A stretch of DNA of 12,951 nucleotides from an uncultured Collinsella sp. (GTDB taxonomy: Bacteria; Actinomycetota; Coriobacteriia; Coriobacteriales; Coriobacteriaceae), in contig CABUVB010000037.1 in NCBI GenBank assembly GCA_902494815.1, positions 1-12,951 on the forward strand, in the 5' to 3' direction. The position numbers were made by a program, and so were the translations under genes. Shown in pieces: positions 1 to 6,700 of this stretch; position 1 is the first letter of the stretch; every line of letters starts with the position of its first letter. The notes beneath the pieces are model-generated. The model saw only the letters and a program-made list of their open reading frames with translations, did no database searches and had not been told where the DNA came from.

Positions 1-6
1 ATGTCA

Positions 7-41
7 GGCGGGGCCGCAGGAGTTGATACTGCGGACCCGCC
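7..41. repeat. Imperfect hairpin at the window edge
   Basis: Arms at 7-18 (ggcggggccgca) and 30-41 (tgcggacccgcc) are complementary at 11 of 12 positions, with an 11-nt loop. No T-tract follows on either strand. It lies in the gene-free first 146 bases, downstream of the minus-strand response regulator. It could be a second stem at the 3' end of that operon, or belong to a gene left of the window. Its function is not shown. Confidence 0.35.
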
Positions 42-72
42 GCATTATGCCGACAGCACTGCCCATACAAGC

Positions 73-113
73 AGGTCGCCCGCCGTTTTTAGATGCAAAA
101 CGGCGGGCGACCT
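73..113 (-). terminator. Long perfect hairpin after the response regulator (terminator-like, no downstream U-tract)
   Basis: Arms 73-89 and 97-113 are perfectly complementary over 17 bp (core gtcgcccgccgtttt), with a 7-nt loop. The structure starts 33 nt past the stop codon of the response regulator gene and is probably the 3' end of the three-gene signalling operon. The T/A runs sit at the tip of the stem rather than after it, so it is not a textbook rho-independent terminator on either strand. It could instead protect the mRNA 3' end or be a REP-like element. Confidence 0.5.
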
Positions 114-146
114 ATCTTCGGCGTTGGAGCACGGGCGGCACACCGA

Positions 147-770
147 CTACGGGCGCTCCATGTTGGGGACGATGCTGCCTTCGGTCACCGCATGCACGGC
201 CAGGCGCATGATGTTGTCGTAGCCGGTCTTGTTGAGAATCTCCGAGATGCGGCGTTTGATGGTGCCCTCGCTCATAAACAGCTCGGCCGCGATCTCGCGG
301 CGGCTCTTGCCCTCGCAGGCAAGGCGCAAAATCGACAGCTCGACATCGTCGAGGGTCGCCGTGCCCGAAAAAATGCTCTCGGGCGGCTTGGGAAACGTGC
401 AATAGCCCGCCAGCGTGGAGCGCATCACGGCGAACAGCTCGTCGATACCGACGTTCTTGTACACAAAGCTGTCGACGCCCGCCTCGCGGGCCTGATCGAC
501 AAAGGTGATCTCGGGCATGCCGGTCATGATAATGATGCGACACTCGGGCAGTTGCTCCTTGATGCGCGCCGCCGCCACGATGCCGTTTGAATCGTGTTCG
601 GTGCACACGTCCATCAGTATCATGTCCGGGCGCTCCTTGAGCGCGACACCCAAGGCCTCGGAAGCATCGGCAATGGCGGAAACAACGGTCATATCGGGCT
701 GGTCGCCAACGGAGCGCGCCAGGCTCTCGCGCAAGATAGCTTGGTCTTCGACGATAAGGACGCGAATCAT
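147..770 (-). CDS. NarL/LuxR-family response regulator
   Basis: This 207-aa protein has a receiver domain (about residues 1-120) and a LuxR-type helix-turn-helix (about 142-196). The receiver shows the acidic pair E8/D9, the phospho-acceptor D54 in ILMDV, T83 in IIIMTG and the conserved lysine K105 in FVYKN. The HTH shows the typical EGKSRREIAAEL and SEGTIKRRISEIL segments. Length and domain order are normal for NarL/FixJ-type regulators, which bind DNA after Asp phosphorylation. The ATG overlaps the stop of the kinase gene (ATGA, 767-770), and GGAG lies a few bases upstream inside that gene, so translation is coupled. The partner is almost certainly the kinase at 767-2266. Target genes and signal cannot be read from the sequence. 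The family call is firm. Confidence 0.95.
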   Translation of the reverse strand: MIRVLIVEDQAILRESLARSVGDQPDMTVVSAIADASEALGVALKERPDMILMDVCTEHDSNGIVAAARIKEQLPECRIIIMTGMPEITFVDQAREAGVDSFVYKNVGIDELFAVMRSTLAGYCTFPKPPESIFSGTATLDDVELSILRLACEGKSRREIAAELFMSEGTIKRRISEILNKTGYDNIMRLAVHAVTEGSIVPNMERP

Positions 771-2266
771 GAGTTTCTCCTTTGAGCTGTGGCGCTGGCG
801 TTGAGCGGGATGGACACCGCAAGCGTAAAGGGCGGGGCGGCATGGATTTCCAGGCAGCCGCCCAGATCTTGCGCGACATGCCTCATACCTGGAATACCCG
901 TTCCCTCGCGATACGATACGGGTGCAGGCGCGCCGTCGTTAGAAACGGTCATCCGCGCAACAGCGCTGCCTTCCGACGTCTCCCGCCACAGGCGCACATG
1001 GACCCGATGGGCCTGTGCATGCTTGGTGGCATTGGTCGAGGCTTCGCGGATAATCTGCAGAAAGGCTGCGGCGACACGCGCGTCCTCAGGCAGCTCGCCC
1101 TCCACATCGATCTGCACGCTCACCAGGCCAAAGGCATGGACGATATCGCCCAGTTGCTCTGTCGGTTCGGTGTCGCCCCCACTGCGCAGATCGGCAGCGA
1201 TTGAGCGCAGCAGCGGGTCGATCTGCTCGAGTGACTCGTCATCCAGGCGCCCCTCCTCCAGATAACGATGGAGGATGGACAGGCGCTGCCCGATCACGTC
1301 GTGCACGCGAGCGCGCATACGCAGATAGGCCGCATTGTCAGCAACTTTTTTGACTTCTTCGATCTGGGCTTGGAGCTCTTGGCCCGCAAGCTCAAGCAGG
1401 TGGTTGGCTTGCGCCAGGCGATCATGAGCATGCGCATACTCTGTTACATCCAGGCCGATAATGCACTCAAAGAGGCGGCCCGAAACCATAACGTCATCGT
1501 GCACAAACAAGCGAATCTCGGCGGGAGAAACCTCGACCACCGCCCGCGCCTCACCAAAGCGGTCCAGATTAATCCGCACACGGTTCTGGCTGCTTTCGGG
1601 CATTTGCATGCTGAGTTTGCGCAGGTCGTTCCATGTGCCGCTCATATCGCCTAGGTCGGTGGGCATATGAAGCTCCACCAGGTTTTTTCGCATGCAGCGG
1701 TTCATGAGCAGCGGACGGCCCCTCGGGTCCAGATACAGGATGCCCACGGGAATCACGTTGATGGTTTCGATCGTCGAGAACGCGGTGATATCCTCCTGGC
1801 GGTTGCGGACATCCATCAAGAGCGCCGCAATGGAGCGGAACAGGAAAAACGCTCCCTCTGCGATAAGGACCGTGGTCCACGCCGAGCCCATGGCAAAAAC
1901 CACCGGCGGTGTCACGGCGGCAACGAGCAACAGTTCGGCCAGCATGACGGGGCGACGATAGTGCACCATAAGCACCATGCCGTAGGCAAAGATCACGGCA
2001 TTGAGCCACAACGCTCCGCCCATTGCCCTGGCGCAAACGTCAAGCGGCGCCACCAGATATGAGCCAGACGACGCGAACAAGATGAGCGCCGAAATAATTA
2101 GGTGAAGCACAAGGCTCGCCTCGTAGGCACAAATCACCTTACGGTTATAGGACGAGCGGCGCGATGCGATGAGCGGGACGTGGATCGTCTGCAGACACGC
2201 AGCCAGGGCAAAGACAACATTGAGCGCAACGATTTGGGGAAGAATGAGCGAAATCTGCATCGTCAC
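767..2266 (-). CDS. Membrane sensor histidine kinase (HisKA_3-like, HATPase_c)
   Basis: This 499-aa protein has about five N-terminal membrane helices (roughly 11-33, 46-67, 83-102, 108-127, 130-150). A PAS-like segment (about 163-275, containing VIPVGILYLDPRGRPLLMN) and a short coiled coil (about 280-312) follow. The phospho-acceptor is H322 in RVHDVIGQRLS. The ATP-binding domain keeps an N-box (REASTNATKHA, N412), a G1-like DG at 444-445 and a glycine lid GTGIPGM (455-461). It should autophosphorylate and pass phosphate to the response regulator encoded next. The start is GTG at 2266, overlapping the upstream stop as GTGA; an in-frame ATG two codons later (2260) is the alternative. The gene is the middle one of three. 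The ligand is unknown. Confidence 0.92.
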   Translation of the reverse strand: MTMQISLILPQIVALNVVFALAACLQTIHVPLIASRRSSYNRKVICAYEASLVLHLIISALILFASSGSYLVAPLDVCARAMGGALWLNAVIFAYGMVLMVHYRRPVMLAELLLVAAVTPPVVFAMGSAWTTVLIAEGAFFLFRSIAALLMDVRNRQEDITAFSTIETINVIPVGILYLDPRGRPLLMNRCMRKNLVELHMPTDLGDMSGTWNDLRKLSMQMPESSQNRVRINLDRFGEARAVVEVSPAEIRLFVHDDVMVSGRLFECIIGLDVTEYAHAHDRLAQANHLLELAGQELQAQIEEVKKVADNAAYLRMRARVHDVIGQRLSILHRYLEEGRLDDESLEQIDPLLRSIAADLRSGGDTEPTEQLGDIVHAFGLVSVQIDVEGELPEDARVAAAFLQIIREASTNATKHAQAHRVHVRLWRETSEGSAVARMTVSNDGAPAPVSYREGTGIPGMRHVAQDLGGCLEIHAAPPFTLAVSIPLNASATAQRRNS

Positions 2267-4146
2267 TCACCCGCCCTCGGCATCAAGACGATCATGCGCA
2301 GCTGGCCGGGCTCGCCCTCAAGGCGGTATGCCACGTTGCGCCCTTGCAGAGCGCTTTCGAGCTCTTGCGCAGCGGGCGTCTGCGAAAGATCTGCATCATC
2401 GTTGGAAAAAAGCGCGGCACGCAGCTCGACACTGCATCGGTCATGATCGCCCAAGTGATACATAAGCGCCGGATGGTCGGTGGTGTAGGCAAAAAACGCA
2501 AAGTCATACACGCAGTCGTACAGGGCGCTTACCGTACTGGCGTGCATCGGGCGCCGTATGGCGATAATCGAGGCGCAATCGATATCGATGGTGCGCAGGT
2601 CGCTTGCGAGCTCGTTGGCAATGAGCTGAATGCGGTCGCGATCAAAACCGCTCTCCCCGTGCTGTGCCAACGTGAGCGACCCCTTGCGCTTGCAATAGGC
2701 GACGAGCATCTTGGCGCGCTGCAGCATGCGGTAACGCTCGTGCGAAGACGATTCATCGGTCAACGGCGGTAGCGAGCTCAGCAGGTCGTACATCCCTTCG
2801 AGCGCGCGGGCAAGCGCCTGGTCCACGTCTTGGACCAGCAAGGTCTCGGCCTCTTGGTCTGCCAGGTGCGTCTTAAGGTCGTAGTCGGCGGCGAGCAGCT
2901 CATTTTGACGCTGCAGCTCCATACGACGATGTGCCAGTTCACGGTTAAGCTCGTTGAGATCCGACACGTCTTGGGCAAGCAGGGCCGATCCGCCCAGCAG
3001 TGGAAAGGCACGGCACATCACATCGGGATCGGACGCCACGGCAAAGGCATGGGCGCGGCTGTGCGCCTGGGTCCGCAACTCCTCGCGCACGCCCACCGGC
3101 ATTGGCTTTGACACTGGCGTGGCATAGACTTCCTGCAGGTCGCGCGTTAGAACTTTGAGGTCAAGCGGCAAGGTGTCGAAAATGCCGGCGATGTCGTGAT
3201 ATGACGGAACGACACCGCAATCGAGACAGATTTCCATCGCCACCACGCACAAGACGCAATAGACGAGCGAGAAGTTGAGCCTCCATGCCCAGGGCACGCG
3301 CAACGCATATGAGATGGCAAAGAACGCGCCGCCCAGCAGCACGAGCGCCGCCGTGCCCGAGAAACGTTGGATGCGAAAGGACGAGGACCGGCCCACCAGG
3401 ATAAAAAAGGCCACAAAGTTAAAGGCCGTCCACACGAGGACGGCGAAATAACCCCAGCCGTACGTGTAATCGTTGCTCCAGGTGTCGCTTGTACGGTCAA
3501 AGTGGAAGACCTGCTGGTGAAAATCGTTGGTGAGCACAAATCCGATAAGCAGGATAGCCACAATCCACAGCGCAGCGCAGTAGCGGCGACCCAGGCGGTG
3601 TTGCTCCAGGCCCGCAAGGCGCAGACCACACAACTGGTAGAGCAGCGGAATGAGCGTCATGGGCACGTAGTACAGGTACCACAGCACGGTGGCATAGAAC
3701 GGCGTGAACGACTTGTACTTGAGAATGACTTCGATCATCCACAGGGCGCAGATGGTGGCGACGGCAACAAGGCGGCGGCGCAACACATAGTCCAAACAGC
3801 GCAGATAGACCGATACGCCCCAGATCGAAAATATAATTGCGGCGACAAGCAGCGGGAGAGAGCTCGAATGGACAAGCGCATCCACGACCTCTTCGGACAC
3901 CTCGCCATAGGCTGGCACGGCGTTAGAAAGTTTGGGGTCGAAGGCGAACAGTGCCGGCAAGACTGCCAAAAGCATGAGGAACAGCGCGGTGATGGCGCCG
4001 GCGATAGCGAAGACGCGGTGACGGTACACCTGATGTGTTATGCCAACAAGGAATCGCGGCATGGCGAAGAGCCTGCCACCCATAGGATCCGCCACGGGTG
4101 CGGATCGGGCGGCCGCGTTGCCAATATGTCGTGCGCGGGTACCCAT
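2263..4146 (-). CDS. 7TM-type membrane sensor with a degenerate histidine-kinase half (probable pseudokinase)
   Basis: Numbering is for the ATG at 4146 (627 aa). Seven or eight membrane helices fill about residues 45-310. The motif LTNDFHQQVF (205-214) just after a helix is typical of the HisKA_7TM sensor family. A linker, a coiled coil (about 395-452) and a C-terminal half shaped like DHp plus HATPase follow. No HDxxG phospho-acceptor motif is visible; the equivalent stretch reads DVDQALARALEGMYDLL. The expected N-box reads LYDCVYDFAFFAY, without the usual Asn and His, and no glycine lid is seen. It is therefore probably catalytically dead and may sense a signal or tune the intact kinase encoded next (GTGA overlap). 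The start is uncertain: ATG at 4083 or 4062 would also precede the first helix, and a TACACT box lies just upstream of 4146. An in-frame extension to 4290 is unlikely because it crosses the long hairpin at 4260-4310. Confidence 0.8.
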   Translation of the reverse strand: MGTRARHIGNAAARSAPVADPMGGRLFAMPRFLVGITHQVYRHRVFAIAGAITALFLMLLAVLPALFAFDPKLSNAVPAYGEVSEEVVDALVHSSSLPLLVAAIIFSIWGVSVYLRCLDYVLRRRLVAVATICALWMIEVILKYKSFTPFYATVLWYLYYVPMTLIPLLYQLCGLRLAGLEQHRLGRRYCAALWIVAILLIGFVLTNDFHQQVFHFDRTSDTWSNDYTYGWGYFAVLVWTAFNFVAFFILVGRSSSFRIQRFSGTAALVLLGGAFFAISYALRVPWAWRLNFSLVYCVLCVVAMEICLDCGVVPSYHDIAGIFDTLPLDLKVLTRDLQEVYATPVSKPMPVGVREELRTQAHSRAHAFAVASDPDVMCRAFPLLGGSALLAQDVSDLNELNRELAHRRMELQRQNELLAADYDLKTHLADQEAETLLVQDVDQALARALEGMYDLLSSLPPLTDESSSHERYRMLQRAKMLVAYCKRKGSLTLAQHGESGFDRDRIQLIANELASDLRTIDIDCASIIAIRRPMHASTVSALYDCVYDFAFFAYTTDHPALMYHLGDHDRCSVELRAALFSNDDADLSQTPAAQELESALQGRNVAYRLEGEPGQLRMIVLMPRAGE

Positions 4147-4155
4147 AGTGCTTTT

Positions 4156-4161
4156 AGTGTA
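4156..4161 (-). promoter_or_regulatory. Candidate -10 box (TACACT) for the three-gene signalling operon
   Basis: TACACT on the minus strand lies 9 nt before the ATG at 4146. That would place transcription initiation about 3 nt before this ATG, giving a nearly leaderless message, or upstream of the ATGs at 4083 and 4062. No convincing -35 box is seen at 16-18 nt; the area reads cgctttttg. This is an inference from one hexamer and its position. Confidence 0.35.
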
Positions 4162-4259
4162 CCGACAGGCAGGCTCAAAAAGCGGGCCACATGTCCCAAA
4201 ATCCGCAGACGGCAAGGCGCCCGGCAGCCTCCCCCGTCTGGCACTTCCCGATATCCGCC

Positions 4260-4310
4260 CGCCCCAAACCACCGCAAAGGAGACAGGCACCTTTGTGGTG
4301 GTTTGGGGCG
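4260..4310 (-). terminator. Very long hairpin right after the DUF4867 gene (terminator-like or REP-like)
   Basis: Arms 4260-4280 and 4290-4310 pair over 21 positions with one exception, around a 9-nt loop (agacaggca). The exception is a G:T pair, which is a wobble in plus-strand RNA but a C:A mismatch in minus-strand RNA. The hairpin begins 5 nt after the DUF4867 stop codon, which suggests a transcript end. No T-run follows on the minus strand (it continues gcggatatcggg). The length and the palindromic sequence also fit a dispersed REP-type repeat. Confidence 0.55.
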
Positions 4311-4315
4311 ATGCG

Positions 4316-4960
4316 CTAGTCCACGGTGATGTCGAGATTTTTGCCGATGAGGCCTACGTAGCCGCCTTCGGCTGCCTTGGGGCTGTCGGCGTGGCAGAGG
4401 ACCCACTTGTCGGCCTTCCAGTAGCAGTAGCTGTCACCGGCGGAAGGCATGTCGTCTGCAGCCTCGGGGCGCGGGCCGTTGGTGCCCGCCGGCAGCGCCA
4501 CCATCACCTGGAAGCCGCCGTCGTCGACCATGCAGGGCGTGTAGTGGAGCGTGGTGTTGAAGACCTCGACAACCTTGCCCGCCGGCACGCGGAACGCCTT
4601 GACGCACGCGGTGTCGAGCTTGCCGTCCTCGATCTCCCAGCGATGCGCCACGAGCAGGATAAAGTCGCGGGCACCTAGGTTAAACTCGCTGGCGCGGTGA
4701 TACTCCAGGCAGTTGAGCTGCGTGTTGTGGCCATTGCACCAGCCCAGCTGGAAGGGTCGGCCGCCAAACATGAGAAAGCCCAGTTTATCGGCATCTTTGA
4801 CACCCTCGAGCTCCGGCGCGCTTGCTACGTACTTGCTGCCCTCGGGAATGGGCGTGGCAGAGAGCGCCTCGAGCACGGGCGACGTGAGCTCGGACGGAAC
4901 GTCATCCCAAACGTTGCCATAGGATTTGAACTCGGGATCGTTGACAGAGTAGATATGCAT
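4316..4960 (-). CDS. DUF4867-family cupin-like protein
   Basis: This is a 214-aa soluble protein with no signal peptide or membrane helix. The opening MHIYSVNDPEFK, the block around LNCLEYHRASEFNLG (82-96) and FNTTLHYTPC (134-143) match my memory of the DUF4867 family. The spacing of His and Glu (H78, E86, H88, E92, H139) resembles a cupin barrel metal site. The biochemical activity is unknown; relatives are often encoded near carbohydrate genes, so a role in sugar or acid metabolism is only a guess. ATG at 4960 is chosen over GTG at 4966 because AGGAG (4966-4970) sits 5 nt before the ATG and would overlap the GTG. The gene appears monocistronic, between the luxS terminator and the hairpin at 4260-4310. 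Confidence 0.8.
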   Translation of the reverse strand: MHIYSVNDPEFKSYGNVWDDVPSELTSPVLEALSATPIPEGSKYVASAPELEGVKDADKLGFLMFGGRPFQLGWCNGHNTQLNCLEYHRASEFNLGARDFILLVAHRWEIEDGKLDTACVKAFRVPAGKVVEVFNTTLHYTPCMVDDGGFQVMVALPAGTNGPRPEAADDMPSAGDSYCYWKADKWVLCHADSPKAAEGGYVGLIGKNLDITVD

Positions 4961-4965
4961 GTTCA

Positions 4966-4970
4966 CTCCT
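4966..4970 (-). promoter_or_regulatory. Shine-Dalgarno AGGAG that fixes the DUF4867 start
   Basis: AGGAG on the minus strand lies 5 nt upstream of the ATG at 4960 and physically overlaps the alternative GTG at 4966. The ATG is therefore preferred. Confidence 0.75.
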
Positions 4971-4983
4971 GTTTGTAAATGTG

Positions 4984-5005
4984 ACTATACGAACATTCTA
5001 GAACA
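4984..5005 (-). promoter_or_regulatory. Candidate -10 box with adjoining TGTTC direct repeats before the DUF4867 gene
   Basis: TATAGT (4984-4989, minus strand) is a good -10 candidate, with its start site about 15 nt ahead of the ribosome-binding site. Immediately upstream two TGTTC words (minus strand; 4991-4995 and 5001-5005) repeat with a 10-bp period. This puts both on the same face of the helix in the -12 to -35 zone. No good -35 hexamer is seen, which would fit an activator-dependent promoter. The site call is an inference. Confidence 0.35.
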
Positions 5006-5040
5006 AACATGAGCGATTTTGAACGCTCGTCCCGACCAAT

Positions 5041-5075
5041 CAACAAAAAGGCGCCCCCGCATAAGCGAAGGCGCC
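5041..5075 (-). terminator. Rho-independent terminator of luxS
   Basis: On the minus strand, ggcgccttcgc (5065-5075) pairs with gcgggggcgcc (5050-5060) around the tetraloop ttat. Two T:G wobbles are included. The stem is followed directly by TTTTTG (5049-5044). It lies about 30 nt past the luxS stop. This is a textbook intrinsic terminator. Confidence 0.9.
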
Positions 5076-5104
5076 CAATGCGCGCGTTTTGGGCGATAAA
5101 GCCC

Positions 5105-5593
5105 TTACGCCTGCTGATAGTGCAGGTGCTTCTCGTCGATATCGGCCAGGTCGCGGTCGAGGTAGCGGCGCGCAAGCCAGTTGGCCATGGGGAGGCTCTG
5201 GTCCAGGTAGTTACCGCATTCCTCGGGAGCGGCACCGGGGACATCGCCCTCAAAGCCGGCGACAAACTCGAACAGCTCACGCACGAGCGGCAGGATCTCC
5301 TCGCTCGTCACCTCGCCAAACACAACCAGGTAAAAGCCCGTGCGGCAGCCCATGGGGCCAAAGTAGACAATGCGGCCCGACCACTCGGCATGATTGCGAA
5401 GGAACGTCGCGCCCAGGTGCTCGATGGTGTGGCACTCGGCCGTGTTCATGACCGGCTCCTTGTTGGGCGTGGTCAGGCGCAGGTCAAAGGTGGTGACGGC
5501 GGCCCCGGTCGCCGGATCGCGGTCGATGCGGCTCACATACACGCCGGGCTCAAGCAACAGATGGTCAACGGAAAAGCTCGCAATGCGCTCCAT
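5105..5593 (-). CDS. luxS: S-ribosylhomocysteine lyase (AI-2 synthesis)
   Basis: This is a 162-aa cytoplasmic metalloenzyme. LuxS cleaves S-ribosylhomocysteine to homocysteine and DPD, the precursor of autoinducer-2, in the activated methyl cycle. The metal motif HTIEH (H55, E58, H59) and the third ligand C126 in EECGNYLDQSLP are present. So is the catalytic cysteine C83 in GPMGCRTGFY. Length and motif spacing match the family, so the enzyme looks intact. The ATG at 5593 has AGAGG (5601-5605) 7 nt upstream. It is a single-gene unit, with a gene terminator upstream (5669-5713) and its own strong terminator downstream. No pfs or metK gene is next to it, so the rest of the methyl cycle is encoded elsewhere. 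Confidence 0.98.
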   Translation of the reverse strand: MERIASFSVDHLLLEPGVYVSRIDRDPATGAAVTTFDLRLTTPNKEPVMNTAECHTIEHLGATFLRNHAEWSGRIVYFGPMGCRTGFYLVVFGEVTSEEILPLVRELFEFVAGFEGDVPGAAPEECGNYLDQSLPMANWLARRYLDRDLADIDEKHLHYQQA

Positions 5594-5668
5594 GGCAGAT
5601 CCTCTCGGTAGTCAATTTGGAACGGGCTCTTTTAGCTGGTTCGAATGGTCGCACCAATCATAACAGTC

Positions 5669-5713
5669 AAAAAAGCCCCGTCCCAAAAAGACAACTTAGC
5701 CCAGGACGCGGGC
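5669..5713 (-). terminator. Terminator overlapping the 3' end of the nucleoside hydrolase gene
   Basis: On the minus strand, GCCCgCGTCC (5713-5704, inside the last codons) pairs with GGACGGGGC (5683-5675): nine base pairs with one bulged G. The arms are followed by six T (5674-5669). The loop is about 20 nt and contains the TAA stop. The T-tract and GC-rich arm make termination here likely. The exact fold, with its large loop, is less sure, and a small GTCT/GGAC stem is the alternative. Confidence 0.6.
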
Positions 5714-6670
5714 CATACGCGTCTTGAACTCGGACAGGAAGCGCGGAGCATCCACGGTCAGTGCCACAAGCGTGCTCTTGTCCGGATCGGACAGGCGGCG
5801 CTCATCGCAGATGGTGCGACCGCGGTACTCGCCCAGCAGATCAACACGCAGGTTGCAGCCGAGCGCACCTACGAGCGTGGGGTCGATCGCCACGGCAACG
5901 GCCAGCGGATCGTGCAGCGCACAACCACCCAGGTAGGGTGCGTTCATCTCGTACGAGCCAATGTAGTGCTCGACCATGCTCGCAAATGCGCAGCCCGCCA
6001 TAGTGCCCGAGCCCGTCCAGCCGGCAATGTCGCGGCGTGTGAGCACCACGCGATGCGTCACGTCCAGACCCACCATGGTGAGCTTACGGCCCGAGCGCAG
6101 CACCGCGTCGGCTGCCTCGGGGTCGCTCGCCATATTGGCCTCGGCGCCCGCGCTCACGTTGCCGGGCACGGTAAGGGCGCCGCCCATCACGACCACGCGG
6201 CCGATGGACATCATCGCTGCCGCATCGCGCTCCAGGGCGAGCGCCAGGTTGGAGAGCGGGCCAGTCGCCACGTAGACCAGATCGGGACCATAGGTGCGCG
6301 CGGCATCGATCAGATAATCGACCGCGGCGTTGCCGTCGGCCGAGGTCGCCCCCACCGGCTCGTAGGGCGACGCGGGCACGCTCGCGCCGCCGATGCCGTT
6401 CTTGCCGTGAATGAGCGCGGTGGACGCCGGCGGCGTATAGGGCTCAGTCGCCTGCAGAGGACGGTCGGCGCCCAGGTACACCGGCACCTCGGGACGACCC
6501 AGCAGATCGAGCACCGCCAGGCAATTGTGCGCCGATTGCTCGACGCGCACGTTACCAAAGCACGTGGTGATGCCCACGAGCTCCACCTCGGGGCTCGCGA
6601 TGGCATAGGCCAGCGCCATCGCATCGTCCACACCCATATCCAGATCAAGGATCAGCTTCTTGATTGCCAT
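5696..6670 (-). CDS. Ribonucleoside hydrolase (IUNH family)
   Basis: This 324-aa cytoplasmic enzyme would hydrolyse the N-glycosidic bond of ribonucleosides to give base and ribose. Ca2+-site residues are visible: D9, D11, D15 and D16 in LDLDMGVDDA, T136 in ATGPLSN, and H253/D254 in CALHDPLAVA. Other family landmarks are HGKNGIGG (88-95) and MGGALTVPGNVSAGAEANM (162-180). Two departures from consensus stand out. The usual DPG of the first motif is DMG, and the EFN-type ribose/base motif is EAN (177-179), which could alter substrate range. The ATG at 6670 has GGAG 7 nt upstream. The gene lies 30 nt after the ribokinase stop and shares its promoter, fitting ribose salvage from nucleosides. Purine or pyrimidine preference cannot be read. 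Confidence 0.93.
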   Translation of the reverse strand: MAIKKLILDLDMGVDDAMALAYAIASPEVELVGITTCFGNVRVEQSAHNCLAVLDLLGRPEVPVYLGADRPLQATEPYTPPASTALIHGKNGIGGASVPASPYEPVGATSADGNAAVDYLIDAARTYGPDLVYVATGPLSNLALALERDAAAMMSIGRVVVMGGALTVPGNVSAGAEANMASDPEAADAVLRSGRKLTMVGLDVTHRVVLTRRDIAGWTGSGTMAGCAFASMVEHYIGSYEMNAPYLGGCALHDPLAVAVAIDPTLVGALGCNLRVDLLGEYRGRTICDERRLSDPDKSTLVALTVDAPRFLSEFKTRMARVLG

Positions 6671-6700
6671 TGTTCTACTCCGCTTCTCCGTCTTTATCGT

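Noticed and set aside
1..222. Plus-strand frame starting at base 1
   Set aside because: It runs through two hairpins and into the response regulator gene, with no recognisable product. It is treated as intergenic.
4147..4290. N-terminal extension of the 7TM sensor from 4290
   Set aside because: It would translate the long hairpin and lacks a ribosome site. The extension has no membrane helix or family match.
3367..4329. Plus-strand frame (320 codons) antisense to the 7TM sensor
   Set aside because: It is an antisense shadow of a multi-helix membrane protein. The product is hydrophilic and low-complexity, and it crosses the hairpin at 4260-4310.
5620..5660. tRNA-like string ggttcgaa followed by gcacca
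   Set aside because: The bases around the loop cannot form a T-stem and no acceptor or anticodon stem is found upstream.
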